The notes below the pieces were generated by a model that was not told the origin of the DNA, made no database searches, and was given only the letters and a program-made list of their open reading frames with translations. Made by a program: the position numbers and the translations under genes. A stretch of DNA of 64,000 nt from Aristolochia californica (taxonomy: Eukaryota > Streptophyta > Magnoliopsida > Piperales > Aristolochiaceae), in NCBI GenBank assembly GCA_029961685.1, contig JARWKL010000007.1, positions 8,517,406 to 8,581,405 on the forward strand, read 5' to 3'. Within the stretch, counting starts at the first letter, position 1. Every line of letters starts with the position of its first letter. This document shows positions 22,620-32,578 of the stretch, piece after piece.

Positions 22620-23700
22620 AGTTGTTCCTCAATTTCAAGTTGGAATCTCAGCCGAACAAGAAATGCATCAGCCATTTATTATCTGCTTCTATCAGGCTCA
22701 AACCTGCCTCTTTACTAACCCCTCTATCATCTATTAACTTCCTCACCTTTTCTGCACCACCCCTTTCATCCATTTATGCATTGCATTTGAAAGCAAGACA
22801 AAATCCCCCCTTTGATCTGGCTACATCTCTAGAGTCTTCTATTTGCTTTATCTGCCAACTTCAAATTCCCATGGAGACGACAAGCTCCTAACAGGGCCCT
22901 CCAGATAATTCTTGGGTTCAATTCTCATGCTCTTATGAACTCAAAAGCTTCTTTCAGTAGTCCTGCTCGCCCAAGAATGTCTACCATACAGCCGTAATGC
23001 TTAATACTGGCCTCAATGACATACCTCTTTCTCATAAGATTAAAGTAATGATGGCCCTCATGAACCATCCCAGTATGACTACTCATCCGCAGGTTCAGTA
23101 GTCCTGCATTTCTTCGAACAGCTCCAGCGTATGACCCACACAATACGTAACCAGCAATCACGGCGTTCCACGTCACCACGTCCCTCTCAGGAAGTAAATT
23201 AAACAGCTTCCGCGCTTTCTCTATTTGTCCTTGCTTAGCATACACGCTGATCATGACATTCCAAGAAACCAAGTCCTTCGCCGGCATCTCATCAAACAAC
23301 TTCCAAGTCACCTCGCCGTGCATAACCAGCCATTAGTGCGGATCAAGCAACTACTTCACGAATTGGGGCTTCTCGAAAGAGTCTTGCTTGCAACATTCAA
23401 GTTACCGCAATTGGCATGCAGGTTTATCAGACTATTTCTGACGAAAGATTCTGTATCAAAGCCGTATTTCATAACCTTCGCAAAGGAGCTGTGCACCCAT
23501 GAAAGACAGCTTGGTGCAAGCCTTAAGCAGAAAAGAGAACGTAAAACTTATCAGGCTTGTTGCTTTTCCCCCATTTGGGTGTAAAGAAAAATCGTTTTGT
23601 CCTATACGAAGAGCCGGTGCGCGTAGTCTATGGAGCCTGAGACGGTTACGGCGGTGGCGTCTATGAGCTCCCGGAGATCGGAGGGATCAGTTAAATCCAT
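22620..23700 (-). pseudogene. Pentatricopeptide repeat (PPR, E-type) pseudogene
   Basis: A start codon at 23700 opens MDLTDPSDLRELIDATAVTV then SGSIDYAHRLF, followed by a TAG. The body then appears in shifted frames: KDLVSWNVMISVYAKQGQIE and RDVVTWNAVIAGYVLCGS (22925-23323), MVHEGHHYFNLMRKRY and HYGCMVDILGRAGLLKEAFE. Another frame gives IWRALLGACRLHGNLKLADK, and a decayed E/E+ motif SKEAGLSLIEADNKWLMHF ends near 22640. PLS-class PPR proteins act in organelle RNA editing or processing. At least four stops or frameshifts are seen. The Copia-2 3' LTR begins 13 bp upstream of the ATG, so its promoter is split off. Confidence 0.85.
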
Positions 23701-23713
23701 GAACAAGCATTAA

Positions 23714-23897
23714 TGATATAAAATCGGAGAGAAGAAGAGATATTCCAACCTAAAATTGTAAAAGATTGCTAACCTTTAACCACTCCTCTAACCCTCTTCT
23801 TTGACCACTACAACTCCATAAATCTGAAAATTAACTAGCTGAAAATAGATTCCAACCTGCAAACTCCACTAGACTAGACTCATAACAGATTTCAACA
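23714..23897 (-). repeat. Copia-2 3' LTR, internally deleted (184 bp)
   Basis: Runs TGATATAAAATC to TTTCAACA as read on plus. Against the 266 bp LTR copies at 32194 and 34404 it lacks about 80 bp (from after GAGAAGA to CCAACC). On the minus strand a purine tract (AAGGGAGGGAT) adjoins at 23898. Confidence 0.85.
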
Positions 23898-24189
23898 ATC
23901 CCTCCCTTAAAATGAAAGTTTGCTAACATTCAATTTAATAACGACTGCGTAGTGTGCAAACACCATGTAACTTTCTTAGCTTCTGAAATGCAGACAACTT
24001 GAGCGAATTGGTAAAAACATCAACAACCTGATCTTCATTCTTACAGTAAACAATATTAATTGTTCCTTCCTTCATGAGGTCCCTTAGGAAGTTAAACTTC
24101 ATATCTATATGTTTACATATTTTATGTAGAATAGGATTTTTGGAGACTTTGATTGTTGAGCTGCTATCACAGTAGATTGTTGATGTTCC

Positions 24190-25583
24190 CTATTGCTTGA
24201 AGTGTAGCCTTTTAAAAAAATTCTTCAACCAAATATCTTGACAAGCGCATGAAGTTGAAGCAACAAATTCAGCTTCAGTGATTGATAAAGTGACGATCGA
24301 CTGCTTCTTTGATGACCATGAAATAGCCCCGGAACCAAGCATAAAGACATATCCCCATGTACTCTTCCGATCATCTATATTTCCTGCATAATCACTATTA
24401 GTAAAGCCAATCAAATCTGATTTTTTTCCCCTTCTTGTAGAGCAAACCAAAATCAATGGTTCCTTGCAAGTATTGAAGATCCTCTTAGCATCTTGAAGAT
24501 GCAACTCTGTCGGATTTTCCATGTATTTGCTAATGATACTATAAAAATACATTATGTCTACCCTAGTTGTTGTCAAATACATTAGGATTCCCACAATTTG
24601 CTTGTAAATAGTGTTATCAACCCTTTCTTCCATGATCTTTTCTTAGCTTCAGACCAAACTCTGTTGGTGTACTCACATAATTATAATTCTTCATCTGAAA
24701 CTTGTTTAAAATTTCTTGTACTCATTTCTTTTATGAAATACAGATACTAGCAAGAGTTTGCGTCACTTCTATGCCAAGAAAATAATGCATCATTCCAAGA
24801 TCAGTCATTTCAAACACTATCATCATGGACTGTTTAAAGTTTTCAACCATGGCACTATCATTCCCAGTGTGGATTATATCATCCACATACAAACAATCAA
24901 TATCTATCTTTCATCCATCTTTAATTTTTGTAAAAATTGTATGCTCATATGGACATTTTTGAAAGCCCTCCTTAGAAAAATATGCATTTATACGACTATA
25001 CCAAGCTCTTGGAGCTTGTTTTAATCCATAGAATGCCCTTCTTAATTTATACACCTTAATCCCATCTTTAAACTTCACATAACCAATAGGTTGATCAATA
25101 AATACTTGTTCTTCTAAGTCGCCATGTAAAAATGTTGATTTCACATCTAATTGGAAAATAGGCTATGAGTTTTGTGCTACTAGTGCTATCACCAATCTGA
25201 TTGTGTCATGCTTGCAACCAGAGCAAAGAATTATTTGTAATCGATGTCGAACTCTTGCTTGTAACCTTTAGCGACCAAGTGTGACTTGTATTTGTCAACT
25301 TCACCACTCTCCTTCAACTTTGTCTTGTAGACCCACTTCACACCTATGGTCTTTTGCCCTTTTGGAAGCTTTGTCAACTCCCAAGTGTTGTTTCTTTCAA
25401 TGGCATCAATTTCAGTATCCAGAGCCATTCACCACTTTGATTTCTTTTATAGCATCTTCGAAAACTACAAGATTACAATCTGAAAATAGAACACAATGAG
25501 TAAGTGATTCTTTATTGTTATCAATTCATTGTGCCTCATAATCCTTCATCCATGCAGGACTTCTTCTAACTCATCGAATTCGT
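24190..25583 (-). pseudogene. Copia-2 RNase H and reverse transcriptase remnant
   Basis: RNase H at 24190-24633 has GFTNSDYAGNIDDRKSTWGY and SSKKQSIVTLSITEAEFVAS. RT occupies 24911-25430, with RNNTWELTKLPKGQKTIGVK, KLRRAFYGLKQAPRAWYSRI and HLVAKGYKQEFDIDYK in overlapping frames with stops between. The YVDDIIHTG region is at about 24860-24890, outside the long frames. X1 interrupts the coding strand upstream at 25584. Confidence 0.88.
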
Positions 25584-26018
25584 TAGGGGTGGCTTCGAAC
25601 AGAGCCGGCTCGTGAGTGGCTCGATTTCGGCTTGGTTCGATTCGTTATCAATCGAACTCGAGCTCTAAAATTGGCTCGTTTACCTTAACGAGCCGAGCTC
25701 GACCAAAGCTAGGTTCGGTTCGTCGGCTCGCGAGCCGGCTCGAAGTGAATCGGGATCGGTATCGGGTCGGGAGCGGGGGAGCGGGGGAGAGTGAGCGAGA
25801 GCGAGGGGGGGAAAATTTTTTCCTCCCCTCGTCACCGCCGAGCCCATCCCGTCGGCTATTGTCGCCGCCTCTATCGTCGTTGACAACTGCTCGCCGACCG
25901 CCTCTGTGGCCGTCCGTTCCATTTCTTCCTCTCCTCGCTATCACCTCTGTTTCCGTCGTCACCGCTTCCGTAGCCGCCGTCGTAGCCATCATCCCCGACG
26001 ACAGGTCCTCCCTGGCGT

Positions 26019-26272
26019 CGTAACCCCCTTCCCTCCGCGTCATCTCGGCTCTCGACGAAAAACCTGAACCAGTAAGTTCAGGGGAGAAATTAGGGGAGAA
26101 ATAATCTCCCCCCTCCCCTGCGCGAAGATGATCTCGTACCGGCATCGTAACCCCCTTCCCTCCATGTCGTCTCGGCTCTCAGCGGAAAACCTGAACCAGT
26201 AAGTTCAGGGGAGAAATAATCTCCCCCCTCCCCCTCGCGAAGATGATCTCGCACTTGCGATTCCGCACGTGC
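26019..26272. repeat. 127 bp tandem duplication in X1
   Basis: CGTAACCCCCTTCCCTCC begins at 26019 and again at 26146. Both units continue through CCTGAACCAGTAAGTTCAGG and AATAATCTCCCCCCTCCCC to GCGAAGATGATCTCG. Confidence 0.85.
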
Positions 26273-26278
26273 GAGATC
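26245..26278. repeat. 10 bp stem-loop in X1
   Basis: GATCTCGCAC and GTGCGAGATC are perfect inverted arms around a 14-base loop. Confidence 0.8.
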
Positions 26279-26299
26279 GTAAAGTAAAAAAAATCTTTT

Positions 26300-27540
26300 T
26301 CCTTAAACTCTCCTTGCTCATAGCTCTTGAAAAAATTAAAAATATATTTTATAGAAATAAGTTTCTATGAACTATTAGTGTCTCATATTTTTTTAAACAA
26401 TTTTCTAATTAAAAATTCTTATTAAAAATCATATAATTTTCTAAGGAAGATTTTCCTACCAAGATGGGGTAGAAAACTGTATAGAAAATTTTTGAATAAG
26501 TATTTTCCAGTTGATGTTATAATACTTTTAGCATGAAGCAATTTTCATTGCAATTTTGTTTTTGACATTTTATTTGATTAAAAATTTATCGATAAGTATA
26601 ATAATATATTAGATTGATTATTAATTTTTATTTATTTCCCTAGAAGAAGCAATAAAAGGTCCATTTAACTTTCCTAAGAAAAACTTAAAATATTTCTTGT
26701 AATTTTCTAATAAGTCACTAATAGTAATAGGATTTTATTTAAAGGTTTTTTTGGGAATATGTATCATAGGAAAAATATTTCTAGTTTTTCCTAGGATATA
26801 AATTTTCATCTAGGGGCACTAAGGAGGCCATAGTAAATTTATGGGTAGATTACAAGCTAGACAACAATTGGAGTAAAACAGATTAATAGCGATGCATTTT
26901 AATCCATTATTGAAATTCAATCCTGAACCTCCCTTATCATTGTTTTTTTTAAATGTATGCATAATTTTATATATAATTTATTTGAAAACACCCCTACATG
27001 CGAGATCATAAACATGGGAAAAAAAAACTCTTTCCTCATGGCTCTTGAAGAAATTGAAAAGATATTTTAGTAGAAATACGTTCTAGAGACTATTAGTGGG
27101 TTTTTTCAATAAATGTTGAAATACATTTTTAATAGAAATATAGGGGCAATTAGTGCCTCATGTTTTTTTAAAATATTTTTCTAATTATAAATTCTTGTTA
27201 AAAAAATCATATAATTTTCTAAGTAAGATTTTCTTGCCAAGATGGGCTAGAAAACCGTATAGAAAAATTTTGAATAAGTATATGACAGTTGATGATATAA
27301 TCCTTTTAGCATTAGGCAATTTTCATAGCAATTTTGTATTTGACATTTTATTTGATTAAAAATTTATCGATAAGTATAATAATATATTAGAGTAATTATT
27401 AATTTTTATTTATTTCCTTAGAAAAGGAAATAAGAGGTCCATTTAACTTTTCTAAGAAAAATTTAAAATATTTCTTTTAATTTTCTAGTAAGTCTCTAAT
27501 AGTAATAGGATTTTATTTAAAGGATTTATAGTTTTTATTT
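26300..27540. repeat. Internal direct duplication of about 0.5 kb in X1
   Basis: The AT-rich block from about 26310 to 26745 recurs, diverged, at about 27025-27530. Shared landmarks include AAAATCATATAATTTTCTAA, CCAAGATGGG, CATTTTATTTGATTAAAAAT and AATAGGATTTTATTTAAAGG. X2 and X3 carry a single copy of this block. Confidence 0.85.
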
Positions 27541-27639
27541 GGGTGATTATAAATTGATAGTGATATTTCATTTCATTTTGTTGTGTTTGATTATTGTATG
27601 GAGTTTATTCATAATGTTATGTAGTGTATGGAGTGTTTA

Positions 27640-27960
27640 GACTATTTTATGGAGTGTATGGAGTGTATAAACAATTTCATGGAGTGTTTATGGAATGTAT
27701 AGATAATTTTATGGAGTGTTTATGGAGTGTTTATGCATGTATTATGTATATAGATTATGATCAATTTTAAGTAGAGGTCATGCCGAATTTTATATAAGTA
27801 TTATATACATAGATTATGCTTAATTTTAAGTAGAGGTCATGCCCAATCTTATACATGTATTATATATATAGGTTATGCCCAATTTTATGTAGAGGTCATA
27901 CCCAATTTTATGTAAAATATATGCATAATTTTATATACAATTTATTTTATATTTTTTTTT
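27640..27960. repeat. Two short satellite-like arrays in X1
   Basis: First, about 27598-27735, are repeated GGAGTGTATGGAGTGT/GGAGTGTTTATGGA motifs. Then about 65 bp units start at 27739, 27803 and 27870 (ATTATATAYATAGRTTATG followed by AATTTTAAGTAGAGGTCAT). Confidence 0.75.
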
Positions 27961-28041
27961 TGAAAAGTTCGGGCTCGTAGCTTGGCTCAAACATAGGCAG
28001 GTTCGGACTCGGCTCGGCTCGATGCCACCCCTAGAATTCGT

Positions 28042-29160
28042 TGCTCATCATTAACTTTAGTTGTTGGATTGCTTTGACTAGCCGGTGTTTGCTCATTCTC
28101 CATAGGTTGGTCATTTTTCAAAGGTTGTTACCTTTTATCATCATTTTTTCCATCAAAATCAGCTTCTATTTGTTGTTCAACATTGTTTTCATCCCATATC
28201 TAGAAAATTTCTTCATCAAAGATTACATCACGACTAATGACAATTTTCTTGGTGATAGGATTGTACAATCTGTATACTTTTGATTACTCACTAACACTAA
28301 GAAATATGCATTTCTCACCTTTGTCATCAAGTTTTCTTCTTTTCTGATCTGGAATGTGAGCAAAGCAATACAACCAAATATTTTGAAGTAATCTACATTT
28401 GGTCTACGTCCATTCCAAACTTCTTCAGGTATCATGTTTTGAATAGCAAATGTAGGGCTTCTGTTAAATACATAAGTGCTCCAATTGACTGCTTCAGGCC
28501 AAAAACTTCTTGGGATAACGCTTCTTGCCAAAATAGTCCACACCTTGTCTAAGAGTGTACTATTCTTCCTCTCTGAGAAGTCATTCTGTTGCGGTGTATA
28601 CGCTGTTGTAAGTTGCTTTTGGATTCCATGTTCCTCTTTACAAATTTTTGTGAGTTGTATTCTCCACCACGATTACTGCAAAGGATCTTTATAGTACCCG
28701 CTTCTTTTTCGACCAACAACTTGAAATTTTTGAAAGCTGAAAAAGTTTCAAATTTCTCCTACAAGAAATAAATCCAAGTTTTTCAACTATAATCATCAAT
28801 GAATGTTATAAAATAACGTTTATCACCATGTGATGTTGGATTAATAGGCCCACATATATCAGAATGAACAAGTTCCAAAACCTTCTTTGCTCTCTGGGAT
28901 TTTCCTTTTGGAAAATGATGTCAATGTTGTTTGTCAACAACACATTCTTCACAAATTTGAGGACTCTGAATTTTCGGAAGACCTGTCACCATGTTCTTCT
29001 GTTGCAGCGTTTTTAGACCTCCAAAATTCAGATGTCCATAGCGAAAATGTCATAGTCATGCCTCGTCCTTCAATCTCGTAGAGAAACATGACTAAGTGGT
29101 GTTGTCAAGATATAGCGGAAACATTCGATTTGTAGTCATGTTGACTTCAGCAATTAAGCT
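28042..29160 (-). pseudogene. Copia-2 integrase remnant
   Basis: The frame at 28223-28543 encodes MWTILARSVIPRSFWPEAVN, then NRSPTFAIQNMIPEEVWNGR and FKIFGCIALLTF, the C-terminal part of the copia integrase region. Further minus-strand frames toward 29160 carry the core and zinc-binding part with stops. Confidence 0.8.
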
Positions 29161-30435
29161 TAATTTTTATCCTGAATGCGACAAACTCCATCTTTGATAG
29201 AAATCGCATATCCCTTCTCTTGGAGTTGACCAACACTCAACAAGTTGGTTTTTAGATCTGGAACAAAAAAAACATTAGTAATCTTATTTGAGTTTTCTTT
29301 GGTGTGGATTTTTATATTTCCTTTGCCCATGACAGAAATTGTAGAGTTATCGCCAAATGTCACAGTGTAGTGAAATGATTCATCTAGATTTGAAAATACT
29401 GACTTATCTCCACACATATGATTACTACAGCCAATATGTATTTACACAAGTGTTGATGGATTTCTTCCCTTGCATGACATGCCATCATGAGAGAAATTTC
29501 CTCTTCTTTCTCTACAAAATTTGATTCCACACCATGATCTCTATTCATATTAGTTTTACATTCAAACTTATAATGGGCATACCTGTGACATCTAAAACAT
29601 TCAATATTTGACTTGTCTGTAAACTTTGGTTTGTAACCATTTGAATAGTGATTGTCAAGACCCTTTACTTCGAAATCAGAACCATTGATTTATTCTTTTT
29701 TGTGATGTGTATTCTTATTTTTATATCTCCCTTGTCCATGACAAAGACCTTTTGGATTGGCTGTTGCCCGCAAAGTTTGTTCTTTCTTATCATGCTGCAC
29801 AATTTTATAGTCATGAATCAATAGAGAACTATGTAGCTTACCGATTGAAAGATTGTCAATATCTCTAGATTCCTCAATAGAACAAATAACAAAATTAAAT
29901 TTTGGGGTCATGGACCTAAGAATCGTCTCAATTATGGTGATGTACTCCATCTTGTTGTAGCGGATCCGCATCTTGTTCACGATTGTCATTATACATGAAA
30001 AATAGTCTGTGATCGACTCACCTAATTTTATCTAAAGCATTTCGAACTTTGTATGAAATATTTGCAGTTGTTGCCTCTTTGCCCATGTTGATCCCTAAAA
30101 CTTATTCTTCATAGAATCTCAAATATGCTTGGAGGTGTCCTTGCAAAGAATGGTTTCCTAGATTGAACGGTCAATAGCTTGGAAAAAGTAGTTCCTCACT
30201 TTGAGATCTTCAACTTCAATGCATCCAATTCGACTTTTTGTGTGTCTATCAATTGAAGGCATGTTGATGGTTCAATCACTCTTGTGTCTACAACCTGCCA
30301 ATACTCTTTCGACATCAAGACGTTCTCCATTAGCATGCTCCGATGATCATAATGACCATCAAAGCCAGGAATTGCAGGTTGCACAAACGTTTCAGAGGCC
30401 ATTTGATGTTGAGATAAATTCTCTTTTTCTCTCAA
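29160..30435 (-). pseudogene. Copia-2 gag / protease / pre-integrase remnant
   Basis: The frame at 29160-29417 has TVTFGDNSTISVMGKGNI and NVFFVPDLKTNLLSVGQLQE, the protease to pre-integrase stretch. A knuckle-like CFRCHRYAHYKFEC lies near 29550-29600. Gag frames occur at 29690-29989 (ETILRSMTPKFNFVICSIEE) and 30196-30435 (gag start MASETFVQPAIPGFDGHYD). Stops separate the frames. Confidence 0.82.
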
Positions 30436-30480
30436 GACTCTATCTTATTTTTTTTTTCTTCACTTAAGCTTTGATACCAT

Positions 30481-30547
30481 TGATATAAAATCAGAGAGAA
30501 AAGAGAAATGAAGCTACTAAAGACAAGACAAGGAAGAGAAATAAACT
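30481..30547 (-). repeat. Copia-2 5' LTR, truncated
   Basis: Begins TGATATAAAATCAGAGAG and stops at AAATAAACT, 67 bp into the 266 bp LTR, where element Y starts. Confidence 0.85.
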
Positions 30548-31917
30548 CGGGGGCTAGTACAACATGAAGTGAGATGAATTACTCCTGCATTACTTAGTTC
30601 ATTAGATTAAGGGGTTAGTGTACAATGAATTACACTTCAAGTGAATCACGTCAATTCATTCGCTCAAGCAAAAAAGGGGTAATTTTGATTCCGACCTATT
30701 TGCAAATCAAACGAATGAAGCGCCCGGGACACGCTCGTTGCTCCTTCCCCCTCTGCAATCCTTCAGCCAAATTTTTTTTCTCTTCTCCCTCCACCCACCC
30801 CCCCCCCCCCCCCCCATTCGTCGGCCTTCCTCCCTCTCCTCTCCCTTTCGACCTCCGTCGCAGAGCATGGGAGGTCGAGCCTCTCGGCCTCCCGACTTCT
30901 CTTCTCTCTTGGCCTCCCAACTCTTCTCCCCCTCCCCATCTGTCGGCCTTCCTCCCTCTCGACCTCCATTGCTGAGCACGGGAGGCCGAGCCTCCCGGCT
31001 TCTCTTCTCCCTCTCGGCGTACCGTCGAATCACCACCTCCATCGTCGTAGTCTCCCGCCGCAGAGGAAGACGACGCGCGCCATGAGGAAGACGATGGTTT
31101 AATTTTTTCTAAGTTAAGGAAAAATTAAACCATCGTAATAAGAATAATAATTTATATTTTTTTTATAAAATAATTATGTTTATTTATTTAATATATTCAT
31201 TTGCTAATTACTATATTAAATTAGTGATTTAATAATCATAATTAAAATATTTTTAAAATAAATATTTGATAAATTGTTTTGGATTAATTATCCCATTGCT
31301 ATAATTAATTAAATCAATGGTTTTAAATTTTGTTACAATATATTATTAATTAAAAATACATAAAAATATATATTATGTTATTGATAAATATATTTATTTA
31401 TTTATTATATTAATTTTTTATTATTTTATTAAATTAGTGGTTTTTAATGTTAAAACATATCTTATGTTATTAAAAAATAATTTATTTATTTATTATATTC
31501 GCTTATGTTATTTATTTTTATTTTTTAAATAATTTATTCTAATCACACGTAATTATTGTATTAATTTATAATAAAATATAATCATTAATTAATATAATAT
31601 AGTTTTTTATTAATTAGGATATTAATATATTCTAATATTATACGTTAAATCACTTATAAGTGTAGTAACCCTGTTTATTTTGGTTAATTATCTGTGTAGG
31701 TATATGTTATATTTAAGTATTTTATAAAAGGTTACTCATTCTCTTGTTTATATCATACTTTTTATTTGGGGGCACTAACACTGGAATCTGTTTTCCAGTA
31801 CACTTGAACTGGTCTACACTAATACCCAAGGATGAGTTGAAGTTGAATCAATTCATTTAAGATGAATTGAATTCTTCACTTCATTTCAAGTTCATTGTGG
31901 ACTAACCCCCCCTTTTA
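30548..31917. mobile_element. Element Y, about 1.37 kb, imperfect inverted ends, between duplicated Copia-2 sequence
   Basis: The left end reads GGGGGCTAGTACAACATGAA. The right end read from the other strand is GGGGGGTTAGTCCACAATGAA-like, about 17 of 21 positions matching. A second internal copy of the end (GGGGTTAGTGTACAATGAA) is at about 30611. The interior has a C-rich, Pro/Arg-coding-like block with a long C run (30790-30820), then very AT-rich DNA (31090-31740). No transposase was recognised. The flanks are not a short target duplication but about 344 bp of repeated Copia-2 (30204-30547 and 31918-32260). Confidence 0.5.
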
Positions 31918-32459
31918 AGATCCTTCAACTTCAATGCATCCAATTCGACTTTTTGTGTGTCTGTCAATTGAAGGCATGCTGATGGTTCAACCACTCTTGT
32001 GTCTACAACCTGCCAATACTCTTTCGACATCAAGAAGTTCTCCATTAGCATGCTCCAATGATCATAATGACCATCAAAGCCAGGAATTGCAGGTTGCACA
32101 AACGTTTCAGAGGCCATTTGATGCTGAGATAAATTCTCTTTTTCTCTCAAAACTCTCTCTTATTTTTTTTATTGACTTAAGCTCTGATACCATTGATATA
32201 AAATCAGAAAGAAAAGAGAAATGAAGCTACTAAAGACAAGACAGGGAAGAGAAATAAACTTTGTTATACCTTTTGTTAATCAACAGCCTTTATATAGGCA
32301 ATATACCAACCAAAAATAGTAAAATATTGTCAATTTCTAACCACTCCTCTAACCCTCTTCTTTGACCACTCCACCTCCAAATATCTAAAAACTAACTAAT
32401 TAAAAATAGATCTCAACCTGTAAACTCCACTAGACTAGGACTCCTAACTGATTTCAACA
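31918..32459 (-). mobile_element. Copia-2 leader-PBS-LTR unit C
   Basis: Gag start (MASETFVQPAIPGFDGHYD again), leader, primer site (TGGTATCAGAGC on minus, 32181-32192) and a complete LTR at 32194-32459 (266 bp, TGATATAAAATC to TTTCAACA). The rest of gag and pol is absent. Host-like flank TGTAAGGGTGGATTTGCT follows. Confidence 0.85.
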
Positions 32460-32482
32460 ATGTAAGGGTGGATTTGCTAAGG

Positions 32483-32578
32483 CTAGTGATGCTGTGTCGT
32501 AGCTAGGGGTGGCTTCGAACTGAGCCGCTCCTAGTGATGCGGTGTCGTAGCTAGAGGTGGCTTCGAACTGAGCCAGCT
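32483..32578. repeat. 48 bp tandem duplication across host flank and X2 end
   Basis: CTAGTGATGCTGTGTCGTAG plus TAGGGGTGGCTTCGAACTGA at 32483-32530 is repeated from 32531, with G for T and A for G changes. The X2 terminal repeat therefore occurs twice. Confidence 0.85.

Larger units (their letters stand above)
25584..28033 (+). mobile_element. X1, non-autonomous hAT-like element (2450 bp) inside Copia-2
   Basis: Ends TAGGGGTGGC...GCCACCCCTA form a perfect 10 bp terminal inverted repeat, extending imperfectly into GAGCC/GGCTC-rich subterminal DNA. A perfect 8 bp target duplication GAATTCGT flanks it (25576-25583 and 28034-28041). Terminal sequence and 8 bp duplication fit the hAT superfamily. 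The interior is a GC-rich block (25740-26280) followed by AT-rich DNA with internal duplications. The open frames in the GC-rich block are Arg/Ser/Pro-rich low complexity and show no transposase motif. Sister copies are X2 (32504) and X3 (53180, inverted). Confidence 0.88.
23714..30547 (-). mobile_element. Copia-2, degenerate Ty1/copia element on the minus strand, interrupted by hAT-like X1
   Basis: The 3' LTR lies at 23714-23897 and a truncated 5' LTR at 30481-30547, with the primer site (TGGTATCAAAGC on the minus strand) at 30468-30479. Between them, reading leftward, are gag, protease, integrase, RT and RNase H remnants. X1 (25584-28033) splits pol. Removing X1 leaves about 4.4 kb. A fragment of the same family is at 2811-3092, and extra leader-LTR units follow at 31.9-35.1 kb. 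Confidence 0.9.

Noticed and set aside
25616..26145. Long open frames on both strands in the GC-rich block of X1
   Set aside because: They are Arg/Ser/Pro-rich, overlap in opposite directions, contain the 127 bp tandem repeat and show no transposase or other motif; base composition explains them.
30625..31085. Proline/arginine-rich open frames in element Y
   Set aside because: They result from a C-rich low-complexity tract with a long C run and are open on both strands; no homology recognised.
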